A stretch of 64,000 nucleotides of DNA from Occallatibacter savannae (GTDB taxonomy: Bacteria > Acidobacteriota > Terriglobia > Terriglobales > Acidobacteriaceae): NCBI RefSeq assembly GCF_003131205.1, contig NZ_QFFY01000007.1, forward strand, positions 124,001 through 188,000, given 5' to 3'. The notes under the pieces are model-generated. The model saw only the letters and a list, made by a program, of their open reading frames with translations, was not told the DNA's origin and ran no database searches. Both the position numbers and the translations under genes were made by a program. Below, piece by piece: positions 27,223-35,918 of this stretch (position 1 is its first letter; every line of letters begins with the position of its first letter).

Positions 27223-28264
27223 ATGGCAAACCTGAAGATCACGATCCTGCACGATGTATGGGAAGAGGGCCCGCCTGAGCCGGAGCCGGAGCCAGTCAAA
27301 GCGCCGCGCGGCAAAAACGGCAAGCGCCCCAAAAGAAAAAGACCCAATGCACGATCGGGAAGAAATCTTCGAGGCCCTCACCAAGCTGGGCCACGAGCCT
27401 TCCTACTACGTCCTCGACGGCAGGAATCAAACCCTTGTCGCTCTCGCAAAATGCGGCGCCGACCTCATCGTCAATCTCACTGAGTCCTACGCCGGCGACG
27501 ACAAGATGGACAAGAACATCGCCGCCTACCTCGAACTCATCCACATCCCCTACACCGGCGGCGGTCCTCACGCCCTCCTTCTCGCTCAAGACAAGTCCAT
27601 CGCGAAAAAGATCTTCGACTTCCACAAAATCAAAACACCCGACTTCGCCACCTCCTACAAAGGCCGCACCGATCACTCCCACGACATCGAATTCCCGCTC
27701 ATCGTAAAGCCCGTCTCCGAAGACGGCTCCATCGGCATCGACAACGGCTCCGTCGTCGACAGTGTGAAAGAACTGATGGAGCGCATCCACTACATCCACG
27801 AAGAATTCGACAGCCCCGCGCTCATCGAGGAGTACATCGAAGGCCGCGAAATCTACGCATCCATCCTCGGCAACGACAACCCCGAAGTTCTCCCTCTCAT
27901 TGAACTCGATCTCTCCAAACTTCCCAAGGGAACTCCGCGTATCGCCGGCCAGGACGTCAAATTCGATCACGACACCGAAGCCTACAAGGTCACGAAGTCC
28001 GCTCCCGTCGAAGACCTCGATGAAGAGATCGCCAAAAAACTGCGCGACACCGCGCTCGCAGCCTACCGCGCACTCAAGCTCCGCGACTACGGCCGCATCG
28101 ACATGCGCCTGAACAAAAAAGGCGAAGTCTACGTCATCGAAGCGAACCCCAACCCGTGGCTCTCCAGCCAGGCCGAATTCGCCATGGCCGCCAAAAAAGC
28201 CGGCTACTCCTACACCGACCTCATCGACAAGATCATCGAGCTCGCCCGCGCCCGCTCCATCTAG
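27223..28264 (+). pseudogene. ATP-grasp ligase (D-Ala-D-Ala ligase-like) with one-base frameshift near the N-terminus
   Basis: The proper start is ATG 27223 (GAGGC five bases before), giving MANLKITILHDVWEEG, the first strand of a Ddl-like fold, then a Pro/Glu and Lys-rich linker. At the A5 run 27336-27340 one A too many shifts the frame; removing it joins KRK to DPMHDREEIFEALTKLG, and the rest runs on to 28264. The ATP-grasp core is clear: LIVKPVSEDGSIGI (ATP-binding Lys), LIEEYIEGREIY, and VIEANPNPW (Mg-binding Glu/Asn). Such enzymes form peptide-like amide bonds. If the shift is real, translation could still start at ATG 27347, without the first strand. Likely paired with the metallopeptidase upstream. 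Confidence 0.82.
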
Positions 28265-28302
28265 CTGGAAGGATGTCGGGCGTCCACTCGCCGCGACGAA
28301 GC

Positions 28303-28339
28303 CGGGTGCCCCAGGTCCGTGTGTTCGGACCTGGGAAAC
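28303..28339. repeat. Family-A hairpin repeat
   Basis: GGGTGCCCCAGGTCCG...CGGACCTGGG, a stem variant with AGGTCCG arms, about 40 bp after the ATP-grasp gene. Confidence 0.75.
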
Positions 28340-28489
28340 GACGAACCCTTTCCCGCAATCGTAGAACAACTCTTGAGATTTCCCGGGGTGCTCAACTACG
28401 CTCCCCTCGGGCGGGAAACGACAATGCCCGACCGCGGCGCCGCCCATCGATTACCATGAGTATTCCTGCAAGCGACGCCCCATCGACCC

Positions 28490-29563
28490 ATGACCGAACT
28501 CGCCAACCACTCCCTCGACGCTCTGCTCTCCATCGCCATGCAGGCCAACGCGTCGGACATCATCCTCGTTGCCGGCGCTCCCGCCAACTTCCGCGTCCTC
28601 GGATCCCTGCGCGCCGATCTCGGCCCACCTCTCACCGAAGCCGAAATCCAGAGCATTCTCCTGCCCCTGCTCACGCCAACCCAGATGCAGCAGCTGCAAG
28701 CCCTCAAGTGTCTCGACCTCTGCCTGGTCAACGAAGGCGTCGGTCGCATCCGCGCCAATCTTCACTACCAGCGTGGAACCCTCGCCGCAGCCATCCGACT
28801 CCTGCCTGCCGAGATCCCCACCTTCAAATCGCTCAACTTGCCCGATCAGATCGCCACGCTCGCCGAGCGCCGCCAGGGACTCATTCTTCTCACCGGCGCC
28901 ACCGGCTGCGGCAAATCATCCACGATGGCCGCGCTCGTCAACCAGATCAACGGCAGCCGCCAGGATCACATCATCACCATCGAAGATCCAGTTGAGTTCG
29001 AGCATCCCAATCGCCAGTCTCTGGTGGAGCAGATCGAGCTCGGCATGGACACCAACAGCTTCGCCGAGGCCGTTCGCTCTGTCCTCCGTCAGGATCCCGA
29101 CGTCATCCTCATCGGCGAAGTGCGCGACGGCGAAACCATGGCCGCTGCCATGACCGCCGCCGAAACCGGCCACCTCGTCCTCACCTCGATGCACACCAAC
29201 GACGCAGCCCAGAGCATCGGCCGCATCCTCGACATCTTTCCTTCAAATTTCCAGGGACAGGTTCGCCGCCAGCTTTCGCTCGCGCTTCTCGCTGTAATTC
29301 ATCAGAGGCTCTTGCCCGCAGCCAACGGTGTCGATCGCTATCCGGCGGTCGAAATCCTCATCGCTACGAGCGGCATCCGCAACCTCATCCGCCGCGGCGA
29401 CGATCACCAGCTTCGGGCAGTCATTGAAACTGGGCGCTCAGAAGGAATGTTGACCATCGAGCAGTCGCTGGCAGAGTTGGTCCGCCTTGGCCGCATTACT
29501 GCTGAAACGGCGCTTGCGAACTGCAATCATCCTGAGGATCTGCGCCGCCACATGGGCGTTTAG
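28490..29563 (+). CDS. PilT/PilU-type pilus retraction ATPase
   Basis: 357 aa, normal for PilT. N-terminal PAS-like domain (residues 1-110), then the RecA-like ATPase: Walker A GATGCGKSS (near 136), Asp box TIEDPVEFEH, Walker B DPDVILIGEVRD and His box MHTNDAAQSI. The C-terminal region lacks the exact AIRNLIRE signature but has SGIRNLIRRGDDHQL in its place. PilT hexamers power retraction of type IV pili. No other pil gene is near, as is common for acidobacterial pilT paralogues. Its 3' end overlaps, antisense, a possible small gene on the other strand. Confidence 0.92.
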   Translation: MTELANHSLDALLSIAMQANASDIILVAGAPANFRVLGSLRADLGPPLTEAEIQSILLPLLTPTQMQQLQALKCLDLCLVNEGVGRIRANLHYQRGTLAAAIRLLPAEIPTFKSLNLPDQIATLAERRQGLILLTGATGCGKSSTMAALVNQINGSRQDHIITIEDPVEFEHPNRQSLVEQIELGMDTNSFAEAVRSVLRQDPDVILIGEVRDGETMAAAMTAAETGHLVLTSMHTNDAAQSIGRILDIFPSNFQGQVRRQLSLALLAVIHQRLLPAANGVDRYPAVEILIATSGIRNLIRRGDDHQLRAVIETGRSEGMLTIEQSLAELVRLGRITAETALANCNHPEDLRRHMGV

Positions 29564-29768
29564 ACATCCAGCCGTAAGCAGCGTTCAGAATCTCCCGCGC
29601 CGGATAATTCGCAGCCGTCGAGCGATCCAGTCCCTCATGCTCCGCGATCCGCTCGCGCAGGTATTCCATCAGTTCAACCTTCGCAGGAATCATGGGCCCG
29701 GGTTCGTTCTGCAGAGTTCTCAGGGCCTCGCGAAAAACCTCGAGAAGCGGACGGTACTGGTGTCCCAT
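29496..29768 (-). CDS. Hypothetical protein, convergent with pilT
   Basis: About 90 aa from the ATG at 29768, which has AAGGACAG eight bases upstream; the frame extends to 29888. Composition is protein-like and amphipathic (EVFREALRTLQNEPG, AKVELMEYLRERIAEHEG), ending in a Cys/Gln-rich tail that overlaps the last 68 bases of pilT. No motif is recognised. The overlap and the lack of family evidence keep confidence low, although the core (residues 1-70) does not read like antisense noise. Confidence 0.42.
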   Translation of the reverse strand: MGHQYRPLLEVFREALRTLQNEPGPMIPAKVELMEYLRERIAEHEGLDRSTAANYPAREILNAAYGWMSKRPCGGADPQDDCSSQAPFQQ

Positions 29769-29854
29769 GGTTGAGCTGTCCTTGATCGGCTGGGGTTTTG
29801 GATTGATGAATTCATCATGCCAAACCCCGCCCCGATGGAACATACCCACTTGGT

Positions 29855-29866
29855 GGTAACGTTTCC
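29855..29866. promoter_or_regulatory. LacI-type operator-like palindrome
   Basis: GGTAACGTTTCC is near-symmetric about a central CG, as in LacI/GalR-family operators. It lies about 90 bases before the hypothetical gene starting at 29768. A variant of the core also lies before TonB receptor 1 (14502-14513). Confidence 0.35.
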
Positions 29867-29972
29867 AACCGTTCCCGTAACCCGCCATCAGGGATTCCGG
29901 AAATGAACGCTCTGGCTTCCACGAAACCCGTTCTCTGTTCGGGTCAAACCCATAGGAGGGCCAGTCAGTGTT

Positions 29973-29999
29973 CCCTAGTTCCTAGTCCCTAGTCCCTGC
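29973..29999. repeat. TCCCTAG heptamer tandem repeat
   Basis: Four imperfect copies of CCCTAGT/TCCTAGT immediately before the 3' end of phoU. Confidence 0.7.
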
Positions 30000-30004
30000 T
30001 GTCT

Positions 30005-30676
30005 TCAGTCCATCGACAAGCTCAGCTGATGCCTTACATCCGCCCCTCGAATCCAGAAGATGACATCAGTCGCGATATTAGCCGCATGGTCCGCAATCCG
30101 CTCCAGGCTCCGCGAAACCATCATCCCGTTCATCGCCTGCTGCGTATACTGCGGCTTGTCCTGGATCAGCTTGAGTAGATCAGCCTGCGCCGCCCGATTC
30201 ATGCGATCGATCTCGTCATCCATCTCGCGCACAGAATCGGCAATCCGCGCGTCGCCTTCCAGCAGCGACAGAATCGCCGTCCGGATCATCCGGCCCGCGC
30301 ATTCGCCCATCGCCGAGTAGTCCACCGGAAGCTCATAATCTTCCGTCTTCATGATGTCCCGAGTGCGGCGCGCAATGCCCAGCGACTGGTCCCCAATCCG
30401 CTCCAGGTCGCCATTGATCTTGATCACGGCCAGAATGAACCGCAGATCGATGGCCATCGGCTGCTCCTTGGCAAGCAACTCGTACGCCATCTCATCCAGC
30501 TCCCGCTGCGCCGTGTTGATGGCCGTCTCGTTCTGCTTTACATAGAGGCAAAGCGTCTGGTCGCGCTGCAGGTAGGCGTCAATCGCACTATCCACCCCCT
30601 GCTGGGCCAGTGCGGCCATCGCCAGGAGTTTGTCCTTCAATTCGGCCAGCTGCTGCTGAAAGTGAATACGAGGCAA
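30005..30676 (-). CDS. phoU: Phosphate signalling protein PhoU
   Basis: 223 aa, two PhoU repeats of three helices each. The N-terminus PRIHFQQQLAELKDKLL is typical of the family, and the metal-binding ExxxD-type motifs appear as RIGDQSLGIARR (repeat 1) and RIADHAANIATDVI (repeat 2). PhoU links the PstSCAB phosphate transporter to the PhoR/PhoB two-component system and represses it when phosphate is plentiful. The start is a TTG at 30676 with GGGAAGGG upstream. No pst or phoR/phoB genes are in the window. Confidence 0.95.
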   Translation of the reverse strand: MPRIHFQQQLAELKDKLLAMAALAQQGVDSAIDAYLQRDQTLCLYVKQNETAINTAQRELDEMAYELLAKEQPMAIDLRFILAVIKINGDLERIGDQSLGIARRTRDIMKTEDYELPVDYSAMGECAGRMIRTAILSLLEGDARIADSVREMDDEIDRMNRAAQADLLKLIQDKPQYTQQAMNGMMVSRSLERIADHAANIATDVIFWIRGADVRHQLSLSMD

Positions 30677-30851
30677 AGCGGTCCCTTCCCTGCTATTGAT
30701 TGTGCATCAACCTGTGTTACGGTACGACGAATTTCCCCTGAGGCATCTCATTCGGAACGGCTTGCAGCATCGACAGGCCAGGCAGTTCCAGCCGGCCCGC
30801 ATCCTGTCAGTGCCTTAGCCTATCAAATAAGGACATCCCTGCGAGGTAAGA

Positions 30852-31475
30852 ATGCTCTCCATCGACCCCTCCCGGCACCAGCCCCGCGACATCTACAAAC
30901 TCATGACCGGCATAATCGTTCCCCGCCCGGTCGCGTTGGTCTCCACGCTAGACCTCGACGGCAACGCCAATTTGGCCCCCTTCAGCTTCTTCGCCGGCGT
31001 CGGATCCGCTCCTCCCACCGTCCTCTTTTGCCCCGCGCTCCGCGCTGCCGAAGAACGAGACCCAATTGGCCGCAAAGACACCCTCCGCAACGTCGAAGCC
31101 ACCCGCGAGTTCGTCATCAACGTCGTCAGCGCAGAAATCTCCGCCCAGGCAAACGCCACCGCCGCCGAAGTCGCCCCCGAGATCGACGAGTTCCAGCTCT
31201 CCGGCCTTACCCCGATAGCCAGCGAAATCGTCAAAGCTCCGCGGGTTGCTGAATCCCCCGCGCAGATGGAGTGCCGCCTCCTTCAGGTCATCTACACCGG
31301 AGACAAGCCCGCTAGCGGAGTCATTGTCCTCGGCGAAATCGTTCGCTTCCACGTGCGGGAGGACCTCTTCGACGACTTCCGCATCGACCCCGCCGGCCTC
31401 GACGCGGTCGGCCGCATGGCCGGCAACACCTGGGCCAGAACCCACGATCGCATCGACCTTATCCGGCCAAAGTAG
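30852..31475 (+). CDS. Flavin reductase family protein (FMN-binding split barrel)
   Basis: 207 aa, single flavin-reductase-like split-barrel domain. Typical features are the early strand GIIVPRPVALVSTLDLDGNANLAPFS (FMN-binding) and the segment TREFVINVVS, followed by the pocket-closing strand ESPAQMECRL. These proteins bind FMN and reduce it with NAD(P)H or serve as oxidoreductase partners; the role here is unknown. GAGGT lies 6 bases before the ATG. Followed by a PEBP-type lipoprotein gene after about 90 bp. Confidence 0.9.
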   Translation: MLSIDPSRHQPRDIYKLMTGIIVPRPVALVSTLDLDGNANLAPFSFFAGVGSAPPTVLFCPALRAAEERDPIGRKDTLRNVEATREFVINVVSAEISAQANATAAEVAPEIDEFQLSGLTPIASEIVKAPRVAESPAQMECRLLQVIYTGDKPASGVIVLGEIVRFHVREDLFDDFRIDPAGLDAVGRMAGNTWARTHDRIDLIRPK

Positions 31476-31563
31476 CGTCACTTCCCGTGTTTGCGAACAG
31501 CGCTATACTTGTGCCGGACTCGGCCAGTAGCCGCCATCTGCACGAGAGGAAGGGTTGGCTCCC

Positions 31564-32175
31564 ATGCACATCTACGAACCGATTCTCCCGTTCCGACACC
31601 TTCATGTGTCTTCAGGATTGCTTCTCCGCATCCTGCTGCTGCTCGCGCTGCTCTTCGCGGTTCCGTTCCTGGCAAGCTGCCGCCATCACGACCAGGCCGT
31701 TGCAGCAACTTCAGGAGCAGCGCTGACGCTATCGAGCGAGCCCTTGAAAGGCGGCACGGTTCCCAGGGAATTCACCTGCGACGGAGAAGATAAATCTCCT
31801 CCTCTGACGTGGACCGCTCCGCCCGCAGGCACGAAGAGCCTCGCGCTCACCGTCACCGATCCCGACGCGCCCGGCGGCACCTTCACGCATTGGGTGCTCT
31901 TCAACCTCCCCGCAAATACCATCGGTCTGCCCGAAGGCGTTCCGAAGCAGGGCCAGCTCGCCCACGGTGGCCGCCAGGGCAACAACGACTTCGCCAAAGT
32001 AGGCTACGGCGGCCCTTGCCCTCCCGTCGGGCAGACACACCGTTACATCTTCACCCTCTACGCCCTCGACTCCGTAATCGACATCCCCGCCGGCGCCCCT
32101 CGCGACCACGTCGAACCCGCCCTGCAAAGCCACGTGCTCTCCAAAGGCGAGTTAACCGCGCGGTACGGCAGGTAA
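31564..32175 (+). CDS. YbhB/YbcL family PEBP-like lipoprotein
   Basis: 203 aa from ATG 31564 (the TTG at 31555 lies too close to the Shine-Dalgarno). Signal region RILLLLALLFAVPFLASC ends in a lipobox (LASC), predicting a lipid-anchored protein. The rest is the phosphatidylethanolamine-binding fold: FTCDGEDKSPPLTW, TVTDPDAPGGTFTHWV (DPDxP and GxxxHW motifs), and YGGPCPPVGQTHRY. Bacterial PEBP homologues have no firm function; binding of small anionic ligands is likely. No clear operon partner. Confidence 0.92.
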   Translation: MHIYEPILPFRHLHVSSGLLLRILLLLALLFAVPFLASCRHHDQAVAATSGAALTLSSEPLKGGTVPREFTCDGEDKSPPLTWTAPPAGTKSLALTVTDPDAPGGTFTHWVLFNLPANTIGLPEGVPKQGQLAHGGRQGNNDFAKVGYGGPCPPVGQTHRYIFTLYALDSVIDIPAGAPRDHVEPALQSHVLSKGELTARYGR

Positions 32176-32248
32176 ACCTCTGCTAGGTGGTAGCTGTTTG
32201 AGCCCGGTCATGCCAATTGATATGCAGCAAGCCGGCACAATCGAAAGG

Positions 32249-32289
32249 TGTCATGTTGAGCGGAGCGCAGCGGAGTCGAAACATCTGCG
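32249..32289. repeat. TGTCATGTTGAGCGGAGCG...AACATCTGC dispersed repeat
   Basis: Second copy of the element at 3222-3294 and 49795-49838, here without the hairpin insert (core GGAGCGCAGCGGAGTCGAA). The element type is widespread in bacterial gaps. Confidence 0.7.
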
Positions 32290-32329
32290 GTTGCTTTTCC
32301 TGACTAATCACACCAGGACAACGCCATAC

Positions 32330-33580
32330 TCACTCCGCCCCCATATCCCTGCCCTTCACCTCATGCCCTAGTGAGGCCAGCAGCGCCAACGACAACGCAA
32401 CGATGATCACTGTAACCGCTAGCACATTCGGATAGCTCCCCCACCTCTCCGCCGCCAGCGCCTGCGCCTTCGCATTCCATGAAGTAACCAGCCCGCCAAG
32501 CTGATACGCAAGCCCCGGAGCCGTCGCCCGCACCGGCGCCGGAGTCAGCTCCGCGAGATACGCTGGCACCACTCCCCACGCGCCCTGCACCATGAACTGC
32601 ATCACCACTGCCCCAATCGCAAGCGTGAGCGCCGTATGCCCATACGCCCACGCCGGAATCGCAACCAGCGACAACAACGCCGCCGCAATAATCGCCCGCT
32701 TGCGTCCCCAGCGCTCTGATAGTGTTCCGAATACAAACCCGCCGGCGATCTGCGCAAACCCATAGATCACCCCGATCGTCCCCACAAGCCGCGGCGATAT
32801 CTTCATCTGCACCTCGAGAAACGTGGGATACACATCCTGCGTCCCATGTGAAAACGACATGAACGCCGTCATCAGCAGCACCAGAAACAGAAACGTCGGC
32901 ACAAACGACTTCAGCATTCCTATCTTCCGCGAGAACGACTCCCTCTCCGGATTTGCCCGCCGCTTGTGTTCCGACGCCAGCCACACCGGCGACTCCTTCA
33001 CCCTCGCCTGCACGTAGAAAACAAGTAGCGCCGGCGACGCTCCCAGAATGAACAACCCTCTCCATCCCAGCGCATGGAAAAACAGCGCAAACGCAGCCGA
33101 CGCAAGAATCGACCCGAATGCGTACCCCTCCTGCAGAATCCCCGAGAAGGTCCCGCGCCCCTCCGTCGGCAGCGTCTCAAAAGCCAGCGCCGCGCCTACG
33201 CCCCACTCTCCCCCCATCGCCACTCCAAACAGCGCGCGCAGCACCAGCAGCATGCTCAACGACGGCGCGAAAGCACATGCCAGCTCAATCACCGAGAAGC
33301 TCAGGATGTTGAACATCAGCACTGGCCGCCGCCCGTAACGGTCCGCCAGCACGCCGAACAGCAATGCCCCCACGGGCCTGAAAGCCTGCGTCAGAAACAC
33401 CGCGCTCAGCACATCCGACGGCTTCGCGTGAAAATCAGACGAAATCGCCTTCACACAGAAGATCAGTAGAAAGAAATCGAGACTATCGAGAGTCCACCCC
33501 AGAAACGCAGCCACAAAGGTGTGCCGTTGCGCCGGGCTGAGCCGCCTGAAGTCGTGGACGAAGGACATGAGCCGGAGCAT
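32330..33580 (-). CDS. MFS transporter (metabolite:H+ symporter / sialate-carboxylate type)
   Basis: 416 aa, twelve predicted TM segments. Major-facilitator motifs: ADRYGRRPV in the loop 2-3 position (motif A), GGEWGVGAALAFE in TM4-5 (characteristic of the MHS and NanT/sialate-aromatic acid groups), and SERWGRKRAI in the loop 8-9 repeat. The motif pattern points to uptake of small carboxylates or sugar acids by proton symport; the substrate cannot be named. No catabolic genes adjoin. The ATG at 33568 is an alternative start; neither has a clear Shine-Dalgarno. Confidence 0.9.
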   Translation of the reverse strand: MLRLMSFVHDFRRLSPAQRHTFVAAFLGWTLDSLDFFLLIFCVKAISSDFHAKPSDVLSAVFLTQAFRPVGALLFGVLADRYGRRPVLMFNILSFSVIELACAFAPSLSMLLVLRALFGVAMGGEWGVGAALAFETLPTEGRGTFSGILQEGYAFGSILASAAFALFFHALGWRGLFILGASPALLVFYVQARVKESPVWLASEHKRRANPERESFSRKIGMLKSFVPTFLFLVLLMTAFMSFSHGTQDVYPTFLEVQMKISPRLVGTIGVIYGFAQIAGGFVFGTLSERWGRKRAIIAAALLSLVAIPAWAYGHTALTLAIGAVVMQFMVQGAWGVVPAYLAELTPAPVRATAPGLAYQLGGLVTSWNAKAQALAAERWGSYPNVLAVTVIIVALSLALLASLGHEVKGRDMGAE

Positions 33581-33809
33581 ATCAGACCGTCACTTCTCCA
33601 TTGACAGCCCCCCAGGCGATCAGGAAACATTTGTTGAAACGAATATTCCCCGTCCCGCGTCAATTAGGAACACGCACCTTCCGGCTTCCCGGCGCCTCCC
33701 CATCGGGGCCGCGCCCTTCTTCGGTATGCGCCTGCACGCCGCAGAATGCAACATCGGCAATCATCAACTGCCGGCGCTTCGTCGCTCGGCTTCTGAAAGG
33801 ACACGGCAA

Positions 33810-34382
33810 ATGAAGCGATTCGTGTTGGCACTCGGCATCCTCGCTGCAATCCTCCCCGCCTCAGCCCAGACCTCTACCTGGACACCCGACAAAGCACACA
33901 GCGAGGTGGACTTCTCCATCCTCCACATGAGCCTCTCCAAGGTTCACGGACGCTTCGGCATTGCCGACGGCCAGATCGTCTGGAACGAAGCAGATGTCAC
34001 TAAGTCCACCGTGAAGATGACCATCGACGTCGCGTCCGTCGACACCGGCGTAGCCCCGCGCGACAACGACCTGAAAAGCCCCAACCTCTTCGACACCGCA
34101 CAGTTCCCCACCGCCACCTTCGTCAGCACCAGCGTGGCCAAGGCCGATAAAGGCCTCACCGTGCAAGGCAATCTGACCCTTCACGGCGTAACCAAGCCCG
34201 TCACCCTCGCCGTCGAAGGCCCCACCGGCCCCGCGCAGGGCATGGGCGGTAAGATGCACGCCGGCTTCTCCGCCACCACCACCATCAGCCGCAACGCCTT
34301 CGGCATCGGAACCAAGTACCCCACTGCCGTCATCGGCGACGACGTGCAGCTGAGCATCGACCTCGACGTAATGAAACAATAG
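33810..34382 (+). CDS. YceI family protein, exported
   Basis: 190 aa from the ATG with AAAGGA eight bases upstream; the frame is open further back but without a start signal. Signal peptide MKRFVLALGILAAILPASAQ, then the YceI lipocalin-like barrel: WTPDKAHSEVDFSILHM (family entry signature), the D-LKSPNLFD segment, GNLTLHGVTKPV, and the terminal SRNAFGIG...VGDDV-type strand. YceI proteins bind polyisoprenoid-like lipids such as ubiquinone precursors in the periplasm. A MarR regulator gene follows 85 bp downstream, an arrangement seen elsewhere for yceI. Confidence 0.94.
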   Translation: MKRFVLALGILAAILPASAQTSTWTPDKAHSEVDFSILHMSLSKVHGRFGIADGQIVWNEADVTKSTVKMTIDVASVDTGVAPRDNDLKSPNLFDTAQFPTATFVSTSVAKADKGLTVQGNLTLHGVTKPVTLAVEGPTGPAQGMGGKMHAGFSATTTISRNAFGIGTKYPTAVIGDDVQLSIDLDVMKQ

Positions 34383-34467
34383 AAGTGTTGCGGCTCGCGC
34401 CCGGTTTTCGTACCCGGTGTTCGTATCCGGTGCGCGGGCCCGCACTTCTCTCACGGGAGCGGATTAA

Positions 34468-34983
34468 ATGTCGGCGGCATTGAAGCAGGAAATCGCACAG
34501 CAGCGCCCCTTCGCGAGCGTCGAAGAGGAAGCCTTGCTGAACGTGATGAGGACTTCAGACTGCCTCCAGCGCGCCTTCGTGCGCCGCACCCGCCACTGGG
34601 GCATCACTCCCACGCAGTACAACGTCCTTCGCATCCTGCGCGGCGCTCAGCCGCAGGGGCTCACCTGCTCTGAAGTCGGCGAGCGCATGATCACCGCTGT
34701 TCCGGACATCACGCGACTTCTCGCGCGCATGAAAGCCCAGAAGTTCATCCGTCAGCAGCGCGATAAGAAAGACCGCCGCGTCGTTTGGACTCAGATCAGC
34801 GCAACCGGCCTCGAACTGCTCAGCAAGGTCGATCCAGAAATCACCCAGATCCCCGGCGAACTGCTCGGACACCTCGACCGCAAAGAACTCGACGAATTCA
34901 TCCGCCTCCTCGAGCTCGCCCGCAAAAACTGCATCGACACGCAAACTCCCGTCAGCTGCGACGGGGACATCTGCGAAACGTAG
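34468..34983 (+). CDS. MarR family transcriptional regulator
   Basis: 171 aa. Winged helix with the MarR pattern: recognition region LTCSEVGERMITAVPDITRLLARMKAQKFI, then the wing RDKKDRRVVWTQIS (conserved D-RR), and a C-terminal dimerisation helix. GGGAGCGG precedes the ATG. The C-terminus ends with two Cys residues (NC...SC), possibly redox-active as in some MarR proteins; this is inference. Probably controls the adjacent yceI gene and itself. Imperfect direct repeats of TTCGTAxCCGGTG at about 34403-34431 between the genes are a candidate binding region. Confidence 0.93.
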   Translation: MSAALKQEIAQQRPFASVEEEALLNVMRTSDCLQRAFVRRTRHWGITPTQYNVLRILRGAQPQGLTCSEVGERMITAVPDITRLLARMKAQKFIRQQRDKKDRRVVWTQISATGLELLSKVDPEITQIPGELLGHLDRKELDEFIRLLELARKNCIDTQTPVSCDGDICET

Positions 34984-34990
34984 CGCGTCG

Positions 34991-35054
34991 GGGTGCCCCA
35001 GAGCCTGCCCTGAGCTTGTCGAAGGGTCTCCCTCTTTTGGAGACCTGGGAAACC
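34991..35054. repeat. Family-A hairpin repeat with CCTGAGCTTGTCGAAGGG insert
   Basis: Same ends as other family-A elements (GGGTGCCCCA and GGAGACCTGGGAAACC) but with the separate short repeat GCCTGCCCTGAGCTTGTCGA inserted in the left arm. 58764-58827 has the same compound structure. Confidence 0.75.
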
Positions 35055-35078
35055 ACAAACCTCACCAGAGCTTCTCCC

Positions 35079-35113
35079 CAAAAAAATTTCGGCGCTGCCC
35101 ATAGGCAGCGCCG
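35079..35113 (-). terminator. Intrinsic terminator for the LuxR-type regulator
   Basis: A perfect 10-bp stem CGGCGCTGCC/GGCAGCGCCG (35090-35099 with 35104-35113) is followed on the minus strand by AAATTTTTTT. It is 24 bp after the regulator's stop. Confidence 0.88.
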
Positions 35114-35137
35114 ACTCACTTGAAACCCAATCTCGTC

Positions 35138-35884
35138 TTACCGTCCGACGATCTTCTGCGCCACAACCACCTCATCCGCATCGGACTTGATGATCTTGTT
35201 GTGCAGGCAATACAGCGCCAGCTCGAGCCGGTCCGAAACTCCCAGCTTGTCGTAAATCTTCCGCAGGTAGTTCTTGATCACCTGCTCGGTCGTGCCAAGC
35301 TGGAATGCAATCTCCTTGTTGCGCTTGCCCTGCGTAATGCAGGTGATGATCGCGGTTTCCTTCGGCGATAGCCTCGGCTGTGTCCGCGGGCTCACCAGCG
35401 CCGCCGCTTGCGCGCGATACGCTTCGATCACCCAGTTAACCGCCTGGTTATCGATCCAGGTCTCGCCGGTAGCGATGCGCCGCACGCAGCGCACCAGTAG
35501 GTCGGGCGAGATCGAGCGTGAAATGATGCCGCGAACTCCGCGGCGATAAAGCTCCACCGTCTGCGCTTCATCGCTTCCCAGTGCCTGAACGATCAGTTTC
35601 ACATCGGGGGCAACACGAAGAAGGTCGGGGATGGCATTCGGCTGTCCGGTAAGAAGCCCGCCCTCAAGCAGAACAACGTCGGCGGAGTGACGTTCGAGAG
35701 CCGAACGTAGACTCTCAAGCGAGTCAGCCTGCGCAACTACGCGCACGTCATCTTCAAGCGCGAAGATCTTGCGGATTCCGACGCGGTAGATCGCCTGAGA
35801 GTCCGCCAGAATGATGCGGACTGTTCCCGGCTTTACTGGTGCGTCCAGAATTTCGCCGTCGTTTGTTTCGTCAAGAATTTCCAT
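35138..35884 (-). CDS. NarL/LuxR-type regulator with a degenerate receiver
   Basis: 248 aa. Receiver fold at residues ~22-140 and LuxR-type helix-turn-helix at ~168-230 (LSPKETAIITCITQGKRNKEIAFQLGTTEQVIKNYLRKIYDKLG). The receiver lacks key residues: the phospho-acceptor position reads Glu74 (VVLLEGGLL, where VVLLD is expected) and the conserved Lys is replaced in GIISRSISP. It should therefore not respond to ordinary phosphorylation; the Glu may mimic the active state. A PilZ gene lies 34 bp upstream on the same strand and may be co-transcribed. An intrinsic terminator follows. Confidence 0.9.
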   Translation of the reverse strand: MEILDETNDGEILDAPVKPGTVRIILADSQAIYRVGIRKIFALEDDVRVVAQADSLESLRSALERHSADVVLLEGGLLTGQPNAIPDLLRVAPDVKLIVQALGSDEAQTVELYRRGVRGIISRSISPDLLVRCVRRIATGETWIDNQAVNWVIEAYRAQAAALVSPRTQPRLSPKETAIITCITQGKRNKEIAFQLGTTEQVIKNYLRKIYDKLGVSDRLELALYCLHNKIIKSDADEVVVAQKIVGR

Positions 35885-35918
35885 AAAGTGGCCGCTACAG
35901 CCGTCGCTTCAGGCCGCT

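Noticed and set aside
33519..33809. N-terminal extension of YceI to 287 residues
   Set aside because: The added part lacks a start signal, while the signal peptide and Shine-Dalgarno fit ATG 33810 exactly.
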